This document shows positions 24,865 through 34,237 of a stretch of DNA of 64,000 bases, one piece after another. Position 1 is the stretch's first letter, and every line of letters starts with the position of its first letter. Location: assembly GCF_042887685.1 (NCBI RefSeq), contig NZ_JBHVOS010000024.1, positions 1 to 64,000 of the forward strand, given 5' to 3'. The notes beneath the pieces were generated by a model. That model was not told the origin of the DNA and ran no database searches. It was given only the letters and a program-made list of their open reading frames with translations. The DNA is from Oerskovia sp042887685. Lineage in GTDB: Bacteria > Actinomycetota > Actinomycetes > Actinomycetales > Cellulomonadaceae. Made by a program: the position numbers and the translations under genes.

Positions 24865-26109
24865 TCAGGCGTTCGTCACCACGAGGGCCACGTTGTGCCC
24901 GCCGAACCCGAACGAGTTGTTGATCGCGGCGATGTCGCCCGCGGGGAGCTCGGCCGGGACGTCGCGCACCAGGGGGACCTGGAGCTCGGGGTCCGGCTGT
25001 GCGACGTTGATCGTCGGGGGAGCCAGGCGCTCGTGCACGGCCTTGACGGTGAAGATCGTCTCGAGGGCGCCCGCACCACCCAGCAGGTGACCCGTCATGG
25101 ACTTGGTCGCCGACAGCAGGACGTGGTCCGCGTCGTCGCCCAGCACGGTCCGGATCGAGCGCGTCTCGGTGAGGTCGCCGACCTTGGTCGAGGTCGCGTG
25201 CGCGTTGACGTGCACGACGTCGCGCGCCTCGACCTTCGCCTCGGCGAGCGCGCGGGTCATCGCCGCGACCTGGCCGCGACCCTCGGGGTCCGGGGAGGTG
25301 ATGTGGTACGCGTCGGCCGACAGGCCCACACCGCCGATGCGGGCGTAGACGCGCGCGCCGCGGGCCGCTGCGTGCTCGGCGCTCTCCAGCACGACGACGC
25401 CCGCGCCCTCGCCGATGACGAAGCCGTCACGGTCGACGTCGTAGGGGCGCGAGGCGCCCTGCGGGTCGTCGTTGCGCAGCGAGAGCGTGCGCGAGGCCGC
25501 GAACGCGGCGATCGGCATGGGGTGGATGGTGGCCTCGGTGCCGCCGGCCACGACGACGTCGGCACGACCCGCGCGGATCATGTCGATGCCGTAGCCGATG
25601 GCCTCGGCACCCGACGCGCAGGCCGAGACGAGCGCGTGCGCACCGGCGCGGGCGCCGAACTCGAGCGAGACGTACGCGGCGGGGGAGTTGGGCATGAGCA
25701 TGGGGACCGTCATGGGCAGCATGCGCCGGGCGCCGCGCTCCTTGAGGGTGTCCCAGCCGTCGAGCGTGGTCCAGATGCCGCCGATGCCCGACGACACGAC
25801 CGCGCCCAGGCGGTCACCGTCGACCTCGGGGCTGCCCGCGTCGGCCCAGGCCTCGCGCGCCGCGATCATCGCGTACTGCGTCGAGGGGTCCATGCGCTTG
25901 ATCTCGGGGCGCGGGAGGACGTCCTCCGGCTTGACCTTGATCTGGGCGGCGAACGTCACCGGGATCTCGTAGCGCTCGGCCCAGTCGTTCTCGAGCGGGC
26001 GGGCGCCGGACTGCCCAGCGAGGGCGGCGGCCCACGTGGAGGCCACGTCCCCACCGAGCGGCGTGGTGGCGCCGAGGCCGGTGACGACGACTTCGCGGAG
26101 GGAGGTCAT
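24865..26109 (-). CDS. fabF: Beta-ketoacyl-ACP synthase II
   Basis: Elongation condensing enzyme of type II fatty acid synthesis: joins malonyl-ACP to a growing acyl-ACP. The Cys-His-His triad is C164 (VSACASGAEA), H304 (NAHATSTKVGD) and H341 (SMTGHLLGGAG). 414 residues, normal length. It is the last gene of fabD-fabH-acpP-fabF, with a 110-nt gap from acpP that contains a small hairpin. Confidence 0.95.
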   Translation of the reverse strand: MTSLREVVVTGLGATTPLGGDVASTWAAALAGQSGARPLENDWAERYEIPVTFAAQIKVKPEDVLPRPEIKRMDPSTQYAMIAAREAWADAGSPEVDGDRLGAVVSSGIGGIWTTLDGWDTLKERGARRMLPMTVPMLMPNSPAAYVSLEFGARAGAHALVSACASGAEAIGYGIDMIRAGRADVVVAGGTEATIHPMPIAAFAASRTLSLRNDDPQGASRPYDVDRDGFVIGEGAGVVVLESAEHAAARGARVYARIGGVGLSADAYHITSPDPEGRGQVAAMTRALAEAKVEARDVVHVNAHATSTKVGDLTETRSIRTVLGDDADHVLLSATKSMTGHLLGGAGALETIFTVKAVHERLAPPTINVAQPDPELQVPLVRDVPAELPAGDIAAINNSFGFGGHNVALVVTNA

Positions 26110-26153
26110 GGCAGCTCCAGGTGTCTGAGGGGAGGAGAAGGGGAGGCGGGCAG

Positions 26154-26177
26154 GCCGGCGGTTCGTCGACCGCCGGC
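26154..26177. terminator. Intercistronic hairpin between acpP and fabF
   Basis: GCCGGCGG pairs with CCGCCGGC around 8 nt. It could reduce read-through into fabF or protect the acpP message, since ACP is needed in excess; that role is inference. Confidence 0.4.
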
Positions 26178-26219
26178 CCGCACCGGCCAGGTCACAGGGA
26201 CCTGGCGCAGATCAGAGGA

Positions 26220-26468
26220 TCAGGCCTGCGCGCCCGTGATGAACGACACGGCGTCGCCGACGGTCGCGAGGTTCTTGACCTCTTCGTCGGGGATGCGGAC
26301 GCCGAACTTGTCCTCGGCGTGCGTGACGATCGTCATCATCGACAGCGAGTCGATGTCGAGGTCGTCCGTGAAGGACTTCTCGGCGAGGACGGCGTCCGTG
26401 GGGAGGCCGGTCTCTTCGCTGACGATCTCCGCGAGACCAGCGAGGACTTCCTGCTCGGTGTAAGCCAT
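26220..26468 (-). CDS. acpP: Acyl carrier protein
   Basis: An 82-residue acidic carrier protein. The phosphopantetheine serine is S41 in the LDIDSLSMM motif. It carries acyl chains between FabD, FabH and FabF. It lies 138 nt downstream of fabH and has an AAGGAGAAACCCC-type ribosome site before the ATG. Confidence 0.97.
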   Translation of the reverse strand: MAYTEQEVLAGLAEIVSEETGLPTDAVLAEKSFTDDLDIDSLSMMTIVTHAEDKFGVRIPDEEVKNLATVGDAVSFITGAQA

Positions 26469-26606
26469 GGGGTTTCTCCTTGTGAGGGGTGCCGGGGCCG
26501 TCCGGCACCGGGAACTTGCTGTGGAACGGTGGAAAGGTCGTACGTCGCCCGCCCCTGGTCGGACCGCGGGGTGCGCGGACCGGGGGACGGACAGGATGAT
26601 TCTCCC

Positions 26607-27614
26607 CTACGGGAGGACGATCACCTGCGCCGCGTAGACGAGCCCGGCGCCGAACCCGATCTGCAGCGCGAGGTCTCCCGACCTCGCGAGCCCCTCGGCG
26701 AGCAGACGCTCGGTCGCGAGCGGGATCGAGGCGGCCGAGGTGTTGCCGGTCTCGGCGATGTCGCGGGCGACCGCGACCGACCCGGGCAGGCCGAGCTGCT
26801 TGATCATCTGGTCGATGATCCGCATGTTGGCCTGGTGCGGGATGAACGCCTGGACGTCCTGCGCGGTCACGCCGGCGGCGGCGAGCGCCTTCTCGGCGAT
26901 CGGGGCCATCTGGAACGCCGCCCACTTGAAGACGGTCTGCCCGTCCTGGCGCAGGGTGGGCCAGCCCAGCTCGGGGTTCTCGCGCAGGTCCGACCACGCG
27001 TGGGTCTGGCGGATCGCGGGAGCCTTGCCGCCGTCCGAGCCCCAGATCGTCGGGCCGATGCCGGGGGTGTCCGACGGGCCGACGACCGCGGCTCCCGCGC
27101 CGTCGCCCAGCAGGAACGAGATGGTGCGGTCCGTCGGGTCGACGAAGTCGCTCATCTTCTCGGCGCCCACCACGAGGACGTGCTGCGCGGCGCCCGATCG
27201 CACCAGGGCGTCGGCCTGCGCGATCCCGTAGGCGTAGCCCGCGCACGCGGCCGAGACGTCGAACGCGGCCGCGGGGGTCGCGCCGATCCGGTCCGCGAGC
27301 ACCGCAGCGGCGGCGGGCGTCTGGTGGAAGTAGGTCGTGGTCGCGAACAGGACCGCGTCGATGTCGGCACCCGTCAGCCCCGCGGACGCGATCGCCTTGA
27401 GCGCCGCGGCCTCCGCCAGGTCGACCACGTCGACCCCGGCGCCCGCACGACGGCGCGTGACGATGCCGGTCCGCTGGCGGATCCACTCGTCGGACGAGTC
27501 GATCGGCCCGGCGAGGTCGTCGTTCGTCACGACGTTCTCGCCGCGGACCCCGCCGATGCCGAGGACGCGCGAGTACTCGGCCCCCGCGGCCTGCCGGATG
27601 GTCAGCGCGCTCAC
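26607..27614 (-). CDS. fabH: Beta-ketoacyl-ACP synthase III
   Basis: Initiates fatty acid synthesis by condensing an acyl-CoA starter with malonyl-ACP; in actinobacteria it favours branched starters (family knowledge). The Cys-His-Asn triad is C124 (SAACAGYAYG), H260 (IPHQANMRI) and N291 (TGNTSAAS). GTG 27614 overlaps the fabD stop (GTGA), giving translational coupling. 335 residues, complete. Confidence 0.95.
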   Translation of the reverse strand: MSALTIRQAAGAEYSRVLGIGGVRGENVVTNDDLAGPIDSSDEWIRQRTGIVTRRRAGAGVDVVDLAEAAALKAIASAGLTGADIDAVLFATTTYFHQTPAAAAVLADRIGATPAAAFDVSAACAGYAYGIAQADALVRSGAAQHVLVVGAEKMSDFVDPTDRTISFLLGDGAGAAVVGPSDTPGIGPTIWGSDGGKAPAIRQTHAWSDLRENPELGWPTLRQDGQTVFKWAAFQMAPIAEKALAAAGVTAQDVQAFIPHQANMRIIDQMIKQLGLPGSVAVARDIAETGNTSAASIPLATERLLAEGLARSGDLALQIGFGAGLVYAAQVIVLP

Positions 27615-28642
27615 GCGGTGGTCTCCCCGGCGGGAGCGACCGCGCCGTCGGAGGCACCGGCGGCCGACGAGGTGCCCGCGGCGTCGCTGTGACGTGCGAC
27701 GAGGTCACGAGCCTTGTCGATGTCCGCGGTCGACTTGACCGCGACCGTCTCGACACCGGGAAGGGTGCGGCGCGCGAGGCCCGTGAGGACCCCGCCTGGG
27801 GCGAGCTCGAGGATCGCGGTCACGCCGAGCGCCGCGAGCGTCTCCTGGCACAGGTCCCAGCGGACCGGGGCCGCGATCTGGGCCGTGAGGCGCGAGAGCA
27901 CGTCCTCCTTGACCCCGAAGAGACCACCGGACTCCGCACCCGAGATGGTCGCGTACGCGGCGCCGTCGGCGTTCGAGAGGAGCGGCAGGCGCGGGTCCGT
28001 GGCGTCCCACCCGGCGGCGACCGGGGCGAACGCGTCGAGCGCGGGCTGCATGAACGGGGTGTGGAACGCTCCCGCGACCTGGAGGGGGATCACGCGCGCC
28101 TTGGCGGGCGGGTTCGCGCCCAGCGCCGTGATGCCCTCGAGCGAGCCCGCGGCGACGACCTGGCCGCCCCCGTTGACGTTCGCGGGCCACAGGCCCGCGG
28201 CCTCGATCGCGGCGAGGACCTCCTCGGCGTCGCCGCCCACGACGGCAGCCATGCCGGTCGGGGTCGCGGCGGCGGCCTCGGCCATGAACCGTGCACGGGC
28301 CGTCACGAGGCCCACCGCGGCGGCGTCCTCGAACACGCCCGCGACCGCGGCGGCGGCGAACTCGCCGACCGAGTGGCCCGCGGTCACGTCGGCGACCTCG
28401 CACGTGTCGCGGCCGTCGAGGATCGCGCGCAGCGCGATCAGCGAGGCCGACACGATGAGCGGCTGGGCCACCGCGGTGTCACGGATGGTCTCGGCGTCCG
28501 ACTCGGTGCCGTGGGCACGCAGGTCGAGGCCGGACGCGGCGGAGAACGCGTCGAGCTGCGCGGGGACCCCGGGCAGCTCGAGCCAGGGGGCGAGCATTCC
28601 GGGGGACTGGGAGCCCTGTCCAGGGCACAAGACGGCTAGCAC
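27611..28642 (-). CDS. fabD: Malonyl-CoA:ACP transacylase
   Basis: Loads malonyl groups onto ACP. Serine S91 lies in GHSVGE and the catalytic His H194 in GAFHTPF; the N-terminus LCPGQGSQSPGM is standard. The last 35 residues form an Ala/Ser-rich tail beyond the usual end. GTG 28642 has only a weak CACAGT hexamer 6 nt upstream, but a 16-bp palindrome is centred about 35 nt upstream, suited to an activator. First gene of the fab operon. Confidence 0.95.
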   Translation of the reverse strand: MLAVLCPGQGSQSPGMLAPWLELPGVPAQLDAFSAASGLDLRAHGTESDAETIRDTAVAQPLIVSASLIALRAILDGRDTCEVADVTAGHSVGEFAAAAVAGVFEDAAAVGLVTARARFMAEAAAATPTGMAAVVGGDAEEVLAAIEAAGLWPANVNGGGQVVAAGSLEGITALGANPPAKARVIPLQVAGAFHTPFMQPALDAFAPVAAGWDATDPRLPLLSNADGAAYATISGAESGGLFGVKEDVLSRLTAQIAAPVRWDLCQETLAALGVTAILELAPGGVLTGLARRTLPGVETVAVKSTADIDKARDLVARHSDAAGTSSAAGASDGAVAPAGETTA

Positions 28643-28669
28643 CCGTCAACTGTGTCAACCAGGTCGCGT

Positions 28670-28685
28670 GTCGTGACGTCACGAC
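28670..28685. promoter_or_regulatory. Perfect palindrome upstream of fabD, candidate FasR site
   Basis: GTCGTGACGTCACGAC is a perfect 16-bp palindrome centred about 35 nt before the fabD GTG and just downstream of the fasR stop. If fabD is leaderless it would cover the -35 region, a typical activator position. FasR binding is inferred from context. Confidence 0.5.
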
Positions 28686-28787
28686 GCGCACCAACCTTGT
28701 CCGGGCCGTTTGTGCCGAACCTACAAGACGTGCACGACGGCGCCGCTCACCACGGCTGGTCGTCGCCCCGCGGCGCCGGCAACGTCG

Positions 28788-29954
28788 TCAACGGCCCGAC
28801 GGCCCCGCGGAGAGCTGCCCGAGGGCGAGCGCGACCTGCAGGACGAACGACTCGCGCGCGTCGAGCGGGTCCCAGCCCGTGATCTCGGCGACCTTGCGCA
28901 GGCGGTAGCGGACCGTGTTGGGGTGCACGTACAGGCTGCGCGAGGCGGCCTCGAGCGAGCGGCCCGTGCCGAGGTACGCGGACAGGGTCTCGAGGATCGC
29001 GCCCGTGCTCTCGAGCAGCGGGCGGTACGCCTGGACGACCAGGGTGCGCCGGGCCGTGGTGTCGCCCGTCAGGACGCGCTCGGGCAGCAGGTCGTCCGCG
29101 AGGACCGGGCGCGGGGCCTGGGGCCACGCGGGGGCCGCGGCCAGGCCCGCGAGCGCGGCCTGCGCGGAGCGGGCGGCGTCGGCGAGCGAGGGGACCGTGG
29201 GGCCGATCACGACGGGTCCGGGACCGAACCGGGGGAGCAGCGACGCGGCCGCGGCCTGCAGGTCGCCCGCACCGCCGAGCACCAGGACCAGCCGGTCGCC
29301 GTGGATCCCGACGAGCGCGTCCCCGGCCGCGCGACGGGTCGCGCGGCGCAGCTCGGCCGTGCGCAGGTCGTCGAGCGCCGACGTCGCGGTCCCCACCATG
29401 ACCAGCGTCGATCCCTGCCCGCCCCAGCCGAGGGCCGAGACGCGCGAGCGCAGCGAGTCGTCGCCGTCGCCGCGGATGAGCGCGTCCACGATCAGGGCCT
29501 CGAGACGGGCGTCCCACGCGCCGCGGACCTCGGCCGCCCGGGCGTAGACCTCGGCGGCCGAGAACGCGACCTCGCGCGAGTAGCGGAGCACGGCCTCGCG
29601 CAGGTCGCGCTCGCCGCCGGGGATCGCGAGGCGGTCGGAGTACGCCTCGACGACCTCGACGACGATCCGCACGAGCTGGAGGGTGTGCTGCAGCGAGATC
29701 GACCGGGTCAGCTCGGAAGGGGCCGCGGCGAAGATCTCGCTCACGCCGTGCGGCGGGGAGGCCGGGTTGGCGTACCAGGTCACGAACGCGGTGATGCCCG
29801 ACTGCGCGACGAGCCCCACGTACGAACGGTCCTCGGCAGGCAGCGCCCGGTACCACGGAAGGTCCTCGTCGAGACGGCGCAGGGCGGCGGCGGCGAGCAT
29901 CCCGCTGCCGTCCCGAAGTCGCTGCAGGTTGTCGGTGTTCCCCGTGATCGGCAC
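28788..29954 (-). CDS. fasR: PucR/CdaR-type regulator of fatty acid synthesis (FasR-like)
   Basis: A 388-residue regulator with a central GGDEF-like/PucR region and the C-terminal PucR helix-turn-helix (LEAASRSLYVHPNTVRYRLR). In Streptomyces a regulator of this class, FasR, lies directly before fabD-fabH-acpP-fabF and activates it; the synteny here is the same, so I use that name by analogy. GTG 29954 has a TATGCT hexamer 6 nt upstream. It could instead be an unrelated PucR protein, but that is less likely given its place. Confidence 0.82.
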   Translation of the reverse strand: MPITGNTDNLQRLRDGSGMLAAAALRRLDEDLPWYRALPAEDRSYVGLVAQSGITAFVTWYANPASPPHGVSEIFAAAPSELTRSISLQHTLQLVRIVVEVVEAYSDRLAIPGGERDLREAVLRYSREVAFSAAEVYARAAEVRGAWDARLEALIVDALIRGDGDDSLRSRVSALGWGGQGSTLVMVGTATSALDDLRTAELRRATRRAAGDALVGIHGDRLVLVLGGAGDLQAAAASLLPRFGPGPVVIGPTVPSLADAARSAQAALAGLAAAPAWPQAPRPVLADDLLPERVLTGDTTARRTLVVQAYRPLLESTGAILETLSAYLGTGRSLEAASRSLYVHPNTVRYRLRKVAEITGWDPLDARESFVLQVALALGQLSAGPSGR

Positions 29955-29960
29955 GCCCCG

Positions 29961-29966
29961 AGCATA
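29961..29966 (-). promoter_or_regulatory. -10 element of fasR (leaderless)
   Basis: TATGCT on the minus strand lies 6 nt before GTG 29954. Confidence 0.55.
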
Positions 29967-30043
29967 CGGCGTCGTTGTGGGGAGTCCACAAAACCTGGAC
30001 CCGCGCTGTGTGCCCCTCCGGGGGCGAGCCGCACCGGAGCCGC

Positions 30044-30049
30044 TAGTGT
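30044..30049 (+). promoter_or_regulatory. -10 element of the TPR-like gene (leaderless)
   Basis: TAGTGT lies 6 nt before ATG 30056. Confidence 0.55.
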
Positions 30050-30055
30050 CGATCC

Positions 30056-30742
30056 ATGGCCTTGATGCCCCGACTCCGACAGCTCATGCGACGCCCGTCC
30101 TCGGCGTCGACCGTGGGCGCGCGCCGTCCCACCAGCGCCGATCGCCGCGGTGACACCGTGCACGAGGACGCCCTGCGCGCGATGCTCGTCGACGACCCCA
30201 ACGACGAGCGGGCCTTCCAGGCCCTCGCGGAGATCGTCCGACGGCGCGCGGCCGAGTCGCACGTGTCGGCCGACCCGCTCGCGGCCCCGGCCGACGAGAG
30301 CGAGAAGCAGCGCGCGGCCGACCTCGCCGTCTGGGCGCTCGCGGAGGAGCTCGCGGGACACCCCCGCGGGTGGTACCCGCTCGTCGAGCTGGGCAGGCTC
30401 TCGCTCGAGGACGACCAGGAGGCGGCGCTGCGGCGGTTCGCGACGGCTGCCGAGCGCGACCCGTCCGGCCTGGCGCTCGCCGAGAGCATGGAGATCCTGC
30501 GCGAGGCGGGGCTGCCGGTCGAGGCGCTCGGGCTCGGAGTGGGACACTGGCGGGCCAAGGAGCACACACCGGCAGCGGGCCGCCAGCTCGTGCTGGCCGC
30601 GATCGAGGCCGACCGCATCTTCGAGGCCAAGCACCACCTGGCCTCTCTCGCGATGTACCCGGACGCTGCTCTCGTCGCCCCGCTCCAGGCCGAGCTCACG
30701 CTCGCCATCGCGCACGCCGAGCAGCACCGCTCGGGCACCTAG
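30056..30742 (+). CDS. Conserved TPR-like helical protein, unknown function
   Basis: A 228-residue soluble, mostly helical protein. The pattern LRAMLVDDPNDERAFQALAEIV, then HPRGWYPLVELGRLSLEDDQ and EADRIFEAKHHLASLAMYPD suggests TPR-like repeats. No catalytic motif is seen. Leaderless start (TAGTGT 6 nt upstream). It is divergent from fasR and convergent with aceE. Homologues appear to be restricted to actinobacteria as far as I recall; no function is known to me. Confidence 0.75.
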   Translation: MALMPRLRQLMRRPSSASTVGARRPTSADRRGDTVHEDALRAMLVDDPNDERAFQALAEIVRRRAAESHVSADPLAAPADESEKQRAADLAVWALAEELAGHPRGWYPLVELGRLSLEDDQEAALRRFATAAERDPSGLALAESMEILREAGLPVEALGLGVGHWRAKEHTPAAGRQLVLAAIEADRIFEAKHHLASLAMYPDAALVAPLQAELTLAIAHAEQHRSGT

Positions 30743-30893
30743 GCCACCTGCGCCGGCCACGCCGGAGCGCCCGACGTCGGGCCCGCCGCGAGCGGGCCGG
30801 TGCGAGCGGGCCGGTGCGACCCACGTGGCGCGCCCGCGGGAGGACGGTCATCGTGCTCGCCGGCGCCGGGTCCGCACGGCGCCCCACCGACGC

Positions 30894-30933
30894 CGACGGC
30901 GCCGCTCACCTCGTGAGGTGAGCGGCGCCGTCG
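30894..30933. terminator. Bidirectional terminator between TPR-like gene and aceE
   Basis: Perfect 19-bp arms (30894-30912 and 30915-30933) with a 2-nt loop centre, 22 nt beyond the aceE stop on the minus strand. Confidence 0.85.
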
Positions 30934-30954
30934 GGCACTACGGGCGGGGGACGA

Positions 30955-33717
30955 TCAGGAGTCGCCGCCCGCGTTGCCGGACGTGCCGGCCGTGACGTCC
31001 ATCAGACGGTACTTCTCGATCGCCTGGGCCGAGGCCTCCGCGGGGACCTTGCCCTGCTTCGCGAGCTGCTGGAGCACGCGGACCACGACCGAGGGACCGT
31101 CGATCTTGAAGTGACGACGGGCCGCGGCACGCGTGTCGGAGAAGCCGAAGCCGTCCGCACCGAGCACCGCGTAGTCGCCCGGGATCCACTGGCGGACCTG
31201 GTCGGGGACGAGGTGGTCGTAGTCGCTCGTCGCGACGAACGGACCCTCGACGCCCTGGAGCTTGGCCGTCAGGTACGGCACGCGCGGCGTCGCGGCCGGG
31301 TCGAGGAACGCGTCCTGCTCGGCGGCCAGGCCGTCGCGGCGCAGCTCGTTCCAGCTCGTGACGCTCCAGACGTCCGCCGAGACACCCCAGTCCTTCTCGA
31401 GGAGCTCCTGCGCCTCCAGCGCCCACGGCACGCCCACGCCCGAGGCGAGGATCTGCGCCTTGGGACCCGAGGCCTCGGACACCTTGATGCGGTGGATGCC
31501 GCGCAGGATGCCCTCGACGTCCACGTCCTCCGGCTCGACCGGCTGCTGCATGGGCTCGTTGTAGACCGTCAGGTAGTACATGACGTTCTGGTCGCGCCCG
31601 TCCTCGCCGTGGCCGTCCTTGCCCGGCCCGTACATGCGCTCGATGCCGTCGCGCACGATGTGGCGGATCTCGTAGCCGTAGACCGGGTCGTACTGGACGA
31701 TCGCCGAGTTGGTGCCCGCGAGCAGCGGCGAGTGGCCGTCCGCGTGCTGGAGGCCCTCACCGGTGAGCGTCGTGCGCCCGGCCGTCGCGCCGATGATGAA
31801 ACCGCGCGTGAGCTGGTCGCCCGCGGCCCAGAACTGGTCGCCGGTGCGCTGGAACCCGAACATCGAGTAGAAGATGTAGAACGGGATCATCACCTCGCCC
31901 TGCGTGGCGTACGAGGTGCCGACCGACTGGAACGCGGCCGCCGAACCGGCCTCGTTGATGCCGGTGTGCATGATCTGCCCGGCCTCGGACTCCTTGTAGC
32001 TCAGCATGAGCTCGCGGTCCACGGCGAGGTAGTTCTGGCCCTGCGTGTTGAAGATCTTCGCGGACGGGAAGATCGAGTCCAGACCGAAGGTCCGGGCCTC
32101 GTCCGGGATGATCGGCACGATGCGCTTGCCGATCTCCTTGTCCTTGATGAGGTCCTTGAGCAGACGGACGAACGCCATCGTGGAGGCGATCTCCTGGTTG
32201 CCCGAGCCCTTCTTGAGGATCTCGTACGTCTTGTCGCCCGGCAGCGTGACAGGGGCCGGCGCCGCGCGACGCTCGGGCACGTACCCGCCGAGCTGGCGAC
32301 GACGCTCCTGCATGTACTGGATCTCCGGCGCGTCGGCACCCGGGTGGTAGTACGGGGGCTCGTACGGGTTGGCGTCGAGCTCCTCGTCCGTGATCGGGAT
32401 GCGCAGCGAGTCGCGCAGCGTCTTGAGGTCGGCCAGGCCGACCTTCTTCATCTGGTGCGTCGAGTTGCGCCCGGCGAAGCCCGAGCCCAGGCCGTAGCCC
32501 TTGACGGTGTGCGCCAGGATGACGGTCGGCTGGCCCGTGTGGGCCGTCGCCGCCGCGTACGCCGCGTAGAGCTTGCGGTAGTCGTGGCCGCCACGCTTGA
32601 GGGCCCAGATGTCGTCGTCCGACATGTTCTCGACGAGCTGCTTGGTGCGCGGGTCGCGACCGAAGAAGTGCTCGCGGATGAACGCGCCGCTCTCGGCACG
32701 GTAGGTCTGGTAGTCGCCGTCGGGCGTGACGTTCATCAGGTTGACGAGCGCACGGTCCTTGTCGGCGTTGAGCAGGGTGTCCCACTCGCGGCCCCAGATG
32801 ACCTTGATGACGTTCCAGCCCGCACCGCGGAACTGCGCCTCGAGCTCCTGGATGATCTTGCCGTTGCCGCGGACCGGGCCGTCGAGGCGCTGCAGGTTGC
32901 AGTTGACCACGAAGTTCAGGTTGTCCAGGCCCTGCTGCGCGGCGAGCTGCAGCATGCCGCGGCTCTCCGGCTCGTCCATCTCGCCGTCGCCGAGGAACGC
33001 CCAGACGTTCTGCTGGCTCGTGTCCTTGATGCCGCGGTTGTGCAGGTAGCGGTTGGTCCACGCCTGGTAGATCGCCGAGGCCGGGCCGAGACCCATGGAG
33101 ACCGTGGGGAACTCCCAGAAGTCCGGCATGAGGCGCGGGTGCGGGTAGGACGGCAGTCCGCCGCCCGCGTGCGACTTCTCCTGGCGGAACCCGTCGAGCT
33201 GGTCCGCCGAGAGGCGGCCCTCGAGGAACGCGCGGGCGTAGACGCCGGGGCTCGCGTGACCCTGGAAGTAGACCTGGTCACCGCCGCCCGGGTGGTCCTT
33301 GCCGCGGAAGAAGTGGTTCAGGCCCACCTCGTACAGCGTCGCGACGGACGCGTAGGACGAGATGTGCCCGCCGACCCCGATCCCGGGACGCTGCGCGCGC
33401 GTGACCATGACGGCCGCGTTCCAGCGGTTCCAGCTCCGGTAACGACGCTCCATGGCCTCGTCACCGGGGAAGTACGGCTCTTCGTGCACACCGATGGTGT
33501 TGACGTAGGGGGTGTTCACCGACGTCGGGATCGCCACGTTGCGCTCACGTGCTCGCTTGAGCATGTTGAGCAGGACGTAGCGGGCGCGGGGGCCGCCACG
33601 GTCGTCGATCAGTCCGTCCAGGGACTCGACCCACTCGCTCGTCTCAGCGGGGTCGATGTCCGGTACTTGGCTGAGCAGACCGTTGATCAGCGGTCCGGTC
33701 TCGTCAAACGAAGCCAC
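30955..33717 (-). CDS. aceE: Pyruvate dehydrogenase E1 component (homodimeric)
   Basis: Thiamine diphosphate enzyme that decarboxylates pyruvate and hands the acetyl group to the E2 lipoyl domain. The 920-residue product is full length. The ThDP motif starts at G243 (GDGEMDEPESRG) and ends with VVNCNLQRLDG; the N-terminus reads MASFDETGPLINGLLSQVPD as in other actinobacterial AceE. I chose GTG 33717 because GAGG lies 6 nt upstream and the start fits the family; an upstream GTG at 33774 would add 19 atypical residues. No E2/E3 genes are linked. Confidence 0.95.
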   Translation of the reverse strand: MASFDETGPLINGLLSQVPDIDPAETSEWVESLDGLIDDRGGPRARYVLLNMLKRARERNVAIPTSVNTPYVNTIGVHEEPYFPGDEAMERRYRSWNRWNAAVMVTRAQRPGIGVGGHISSYASVATLYEVGLNHFFRGKDHPGGGDQVYFQGHASPGVYARAFLEGRLSADQLDGFRQEKSHAGGGLPSYPHPRLMPDFWEFPTVSMGLGPASAIYQAWTNRYLHNRGIKDTSQQNVWAFLGDGEMDEPESRGMLQLAAQQGLDNLNFVVNCNLQRLDGPVRGNGKIIQELEAQFRGAGWNVIKVIWGREWDTLLNADKDRALVNLMNVTPDGDYQTYRAESGAFIREHFFGRDPRTKQLVENMSDDDIWALKRGGHDYRKLYAAYAAATAHTGQPTVILAHTVKGYGLGSGFAGRNSTHQMKKVGLADLKTLRDSLRIPITDEELDANPYEPPYYHPGADAPEIQYMQERRRQLGGYVPERRAAPAPVTLPGDKTYEILKKGSGNQEIASTMAFVRLLKDLIKDKEIGKRIVPIIPDEARTFGLDSIFPSAKIFNTQGQNYLAVDRELMLSYKESEAGQIMHTGINEAGSAAAFQSVGTSYATQGEVMIPFYIFYSMFGFQRTGDQFWAAGDQLTRGFIIGATAGRTTLTGEGLQHADGHSPLLAGTNSAIVQYDPVYGYEIRHIVRDGIERMYGPGKDGHGEDGRDQNVMYYLTVYNEPMQQPVEPEDVDVEGILRGIHRIKVSEASGPKAQILASGVGVPWALEAQELLEKDWGVSADVWSVTSWNELRRDGLAAEQDAFLDPAATPRVPYLTAKLQGVEGPFVATSDYDHLVPDQVRQWIPGDYAVLGADGFGFSDTRAAARRHFKIDGPSVVVRVLQQLAKQGKVPAEASAQAIEKYRLMDVTAGTSGNAGGDS

Positions 33718-34237
33718 CAGCAACCTCATATCTTGTTCGGAGCGGTATTCGGATTGAATCACGGCGCGGTACACCGTGCCCGCTCACCTCCAGCCACTCC
33801 TGCGCGGTGGTAGCAGCCGCTGGTGGCGACTGTGCCTCCACACTCTCGGGTGGTCGAACCATTCTGTTACCCCGCGGCCTGGAAGTCACACCACAAGGGG
33901 GTCAAGAGAGCGTGATCTCCATGACACAGGAGTGTGTGCGTCCGGTGCGCAGAGCGTGGAGGAGACGCTTCGGCGGGGATTCGACGGTGCCCGTCGAGGA
34001 GGTGCGGCCGGGCGGCGAGGTGCCCGACGGCGGAGCACCCGCCGCGCGCTCGGGGCGCCTCCCGTGGCGCGCCGACGTTGTGCCGAGTGCCGAACACCGC
34101 AACACTGGTGCAACTGCACCGGTGAAGACGCCCGCGCGACGCACCCGCCCCTGCTGAGGCACGCGGGAGTGGTGTGGGCTACCTTTGCCAGCAGGTCACC
34201 GATCATCGAGCAGTACGAAGAAGGGAAAGAGACACAA
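33718..34237. other. Divergent promoter region of aceE and DUF3052 genes
   Basis: About 520 nt without a convincing gene. The part near aceE is less GC-rich (33720-33900). TACCTT at 34180-34185 is a possible -10 for the DUF3052 gene, and AGGGAAAGAG before 34238 is its ribosome site. Regulation of aceE probably lies here but no known operator was recognised. Confidence 0.5.
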
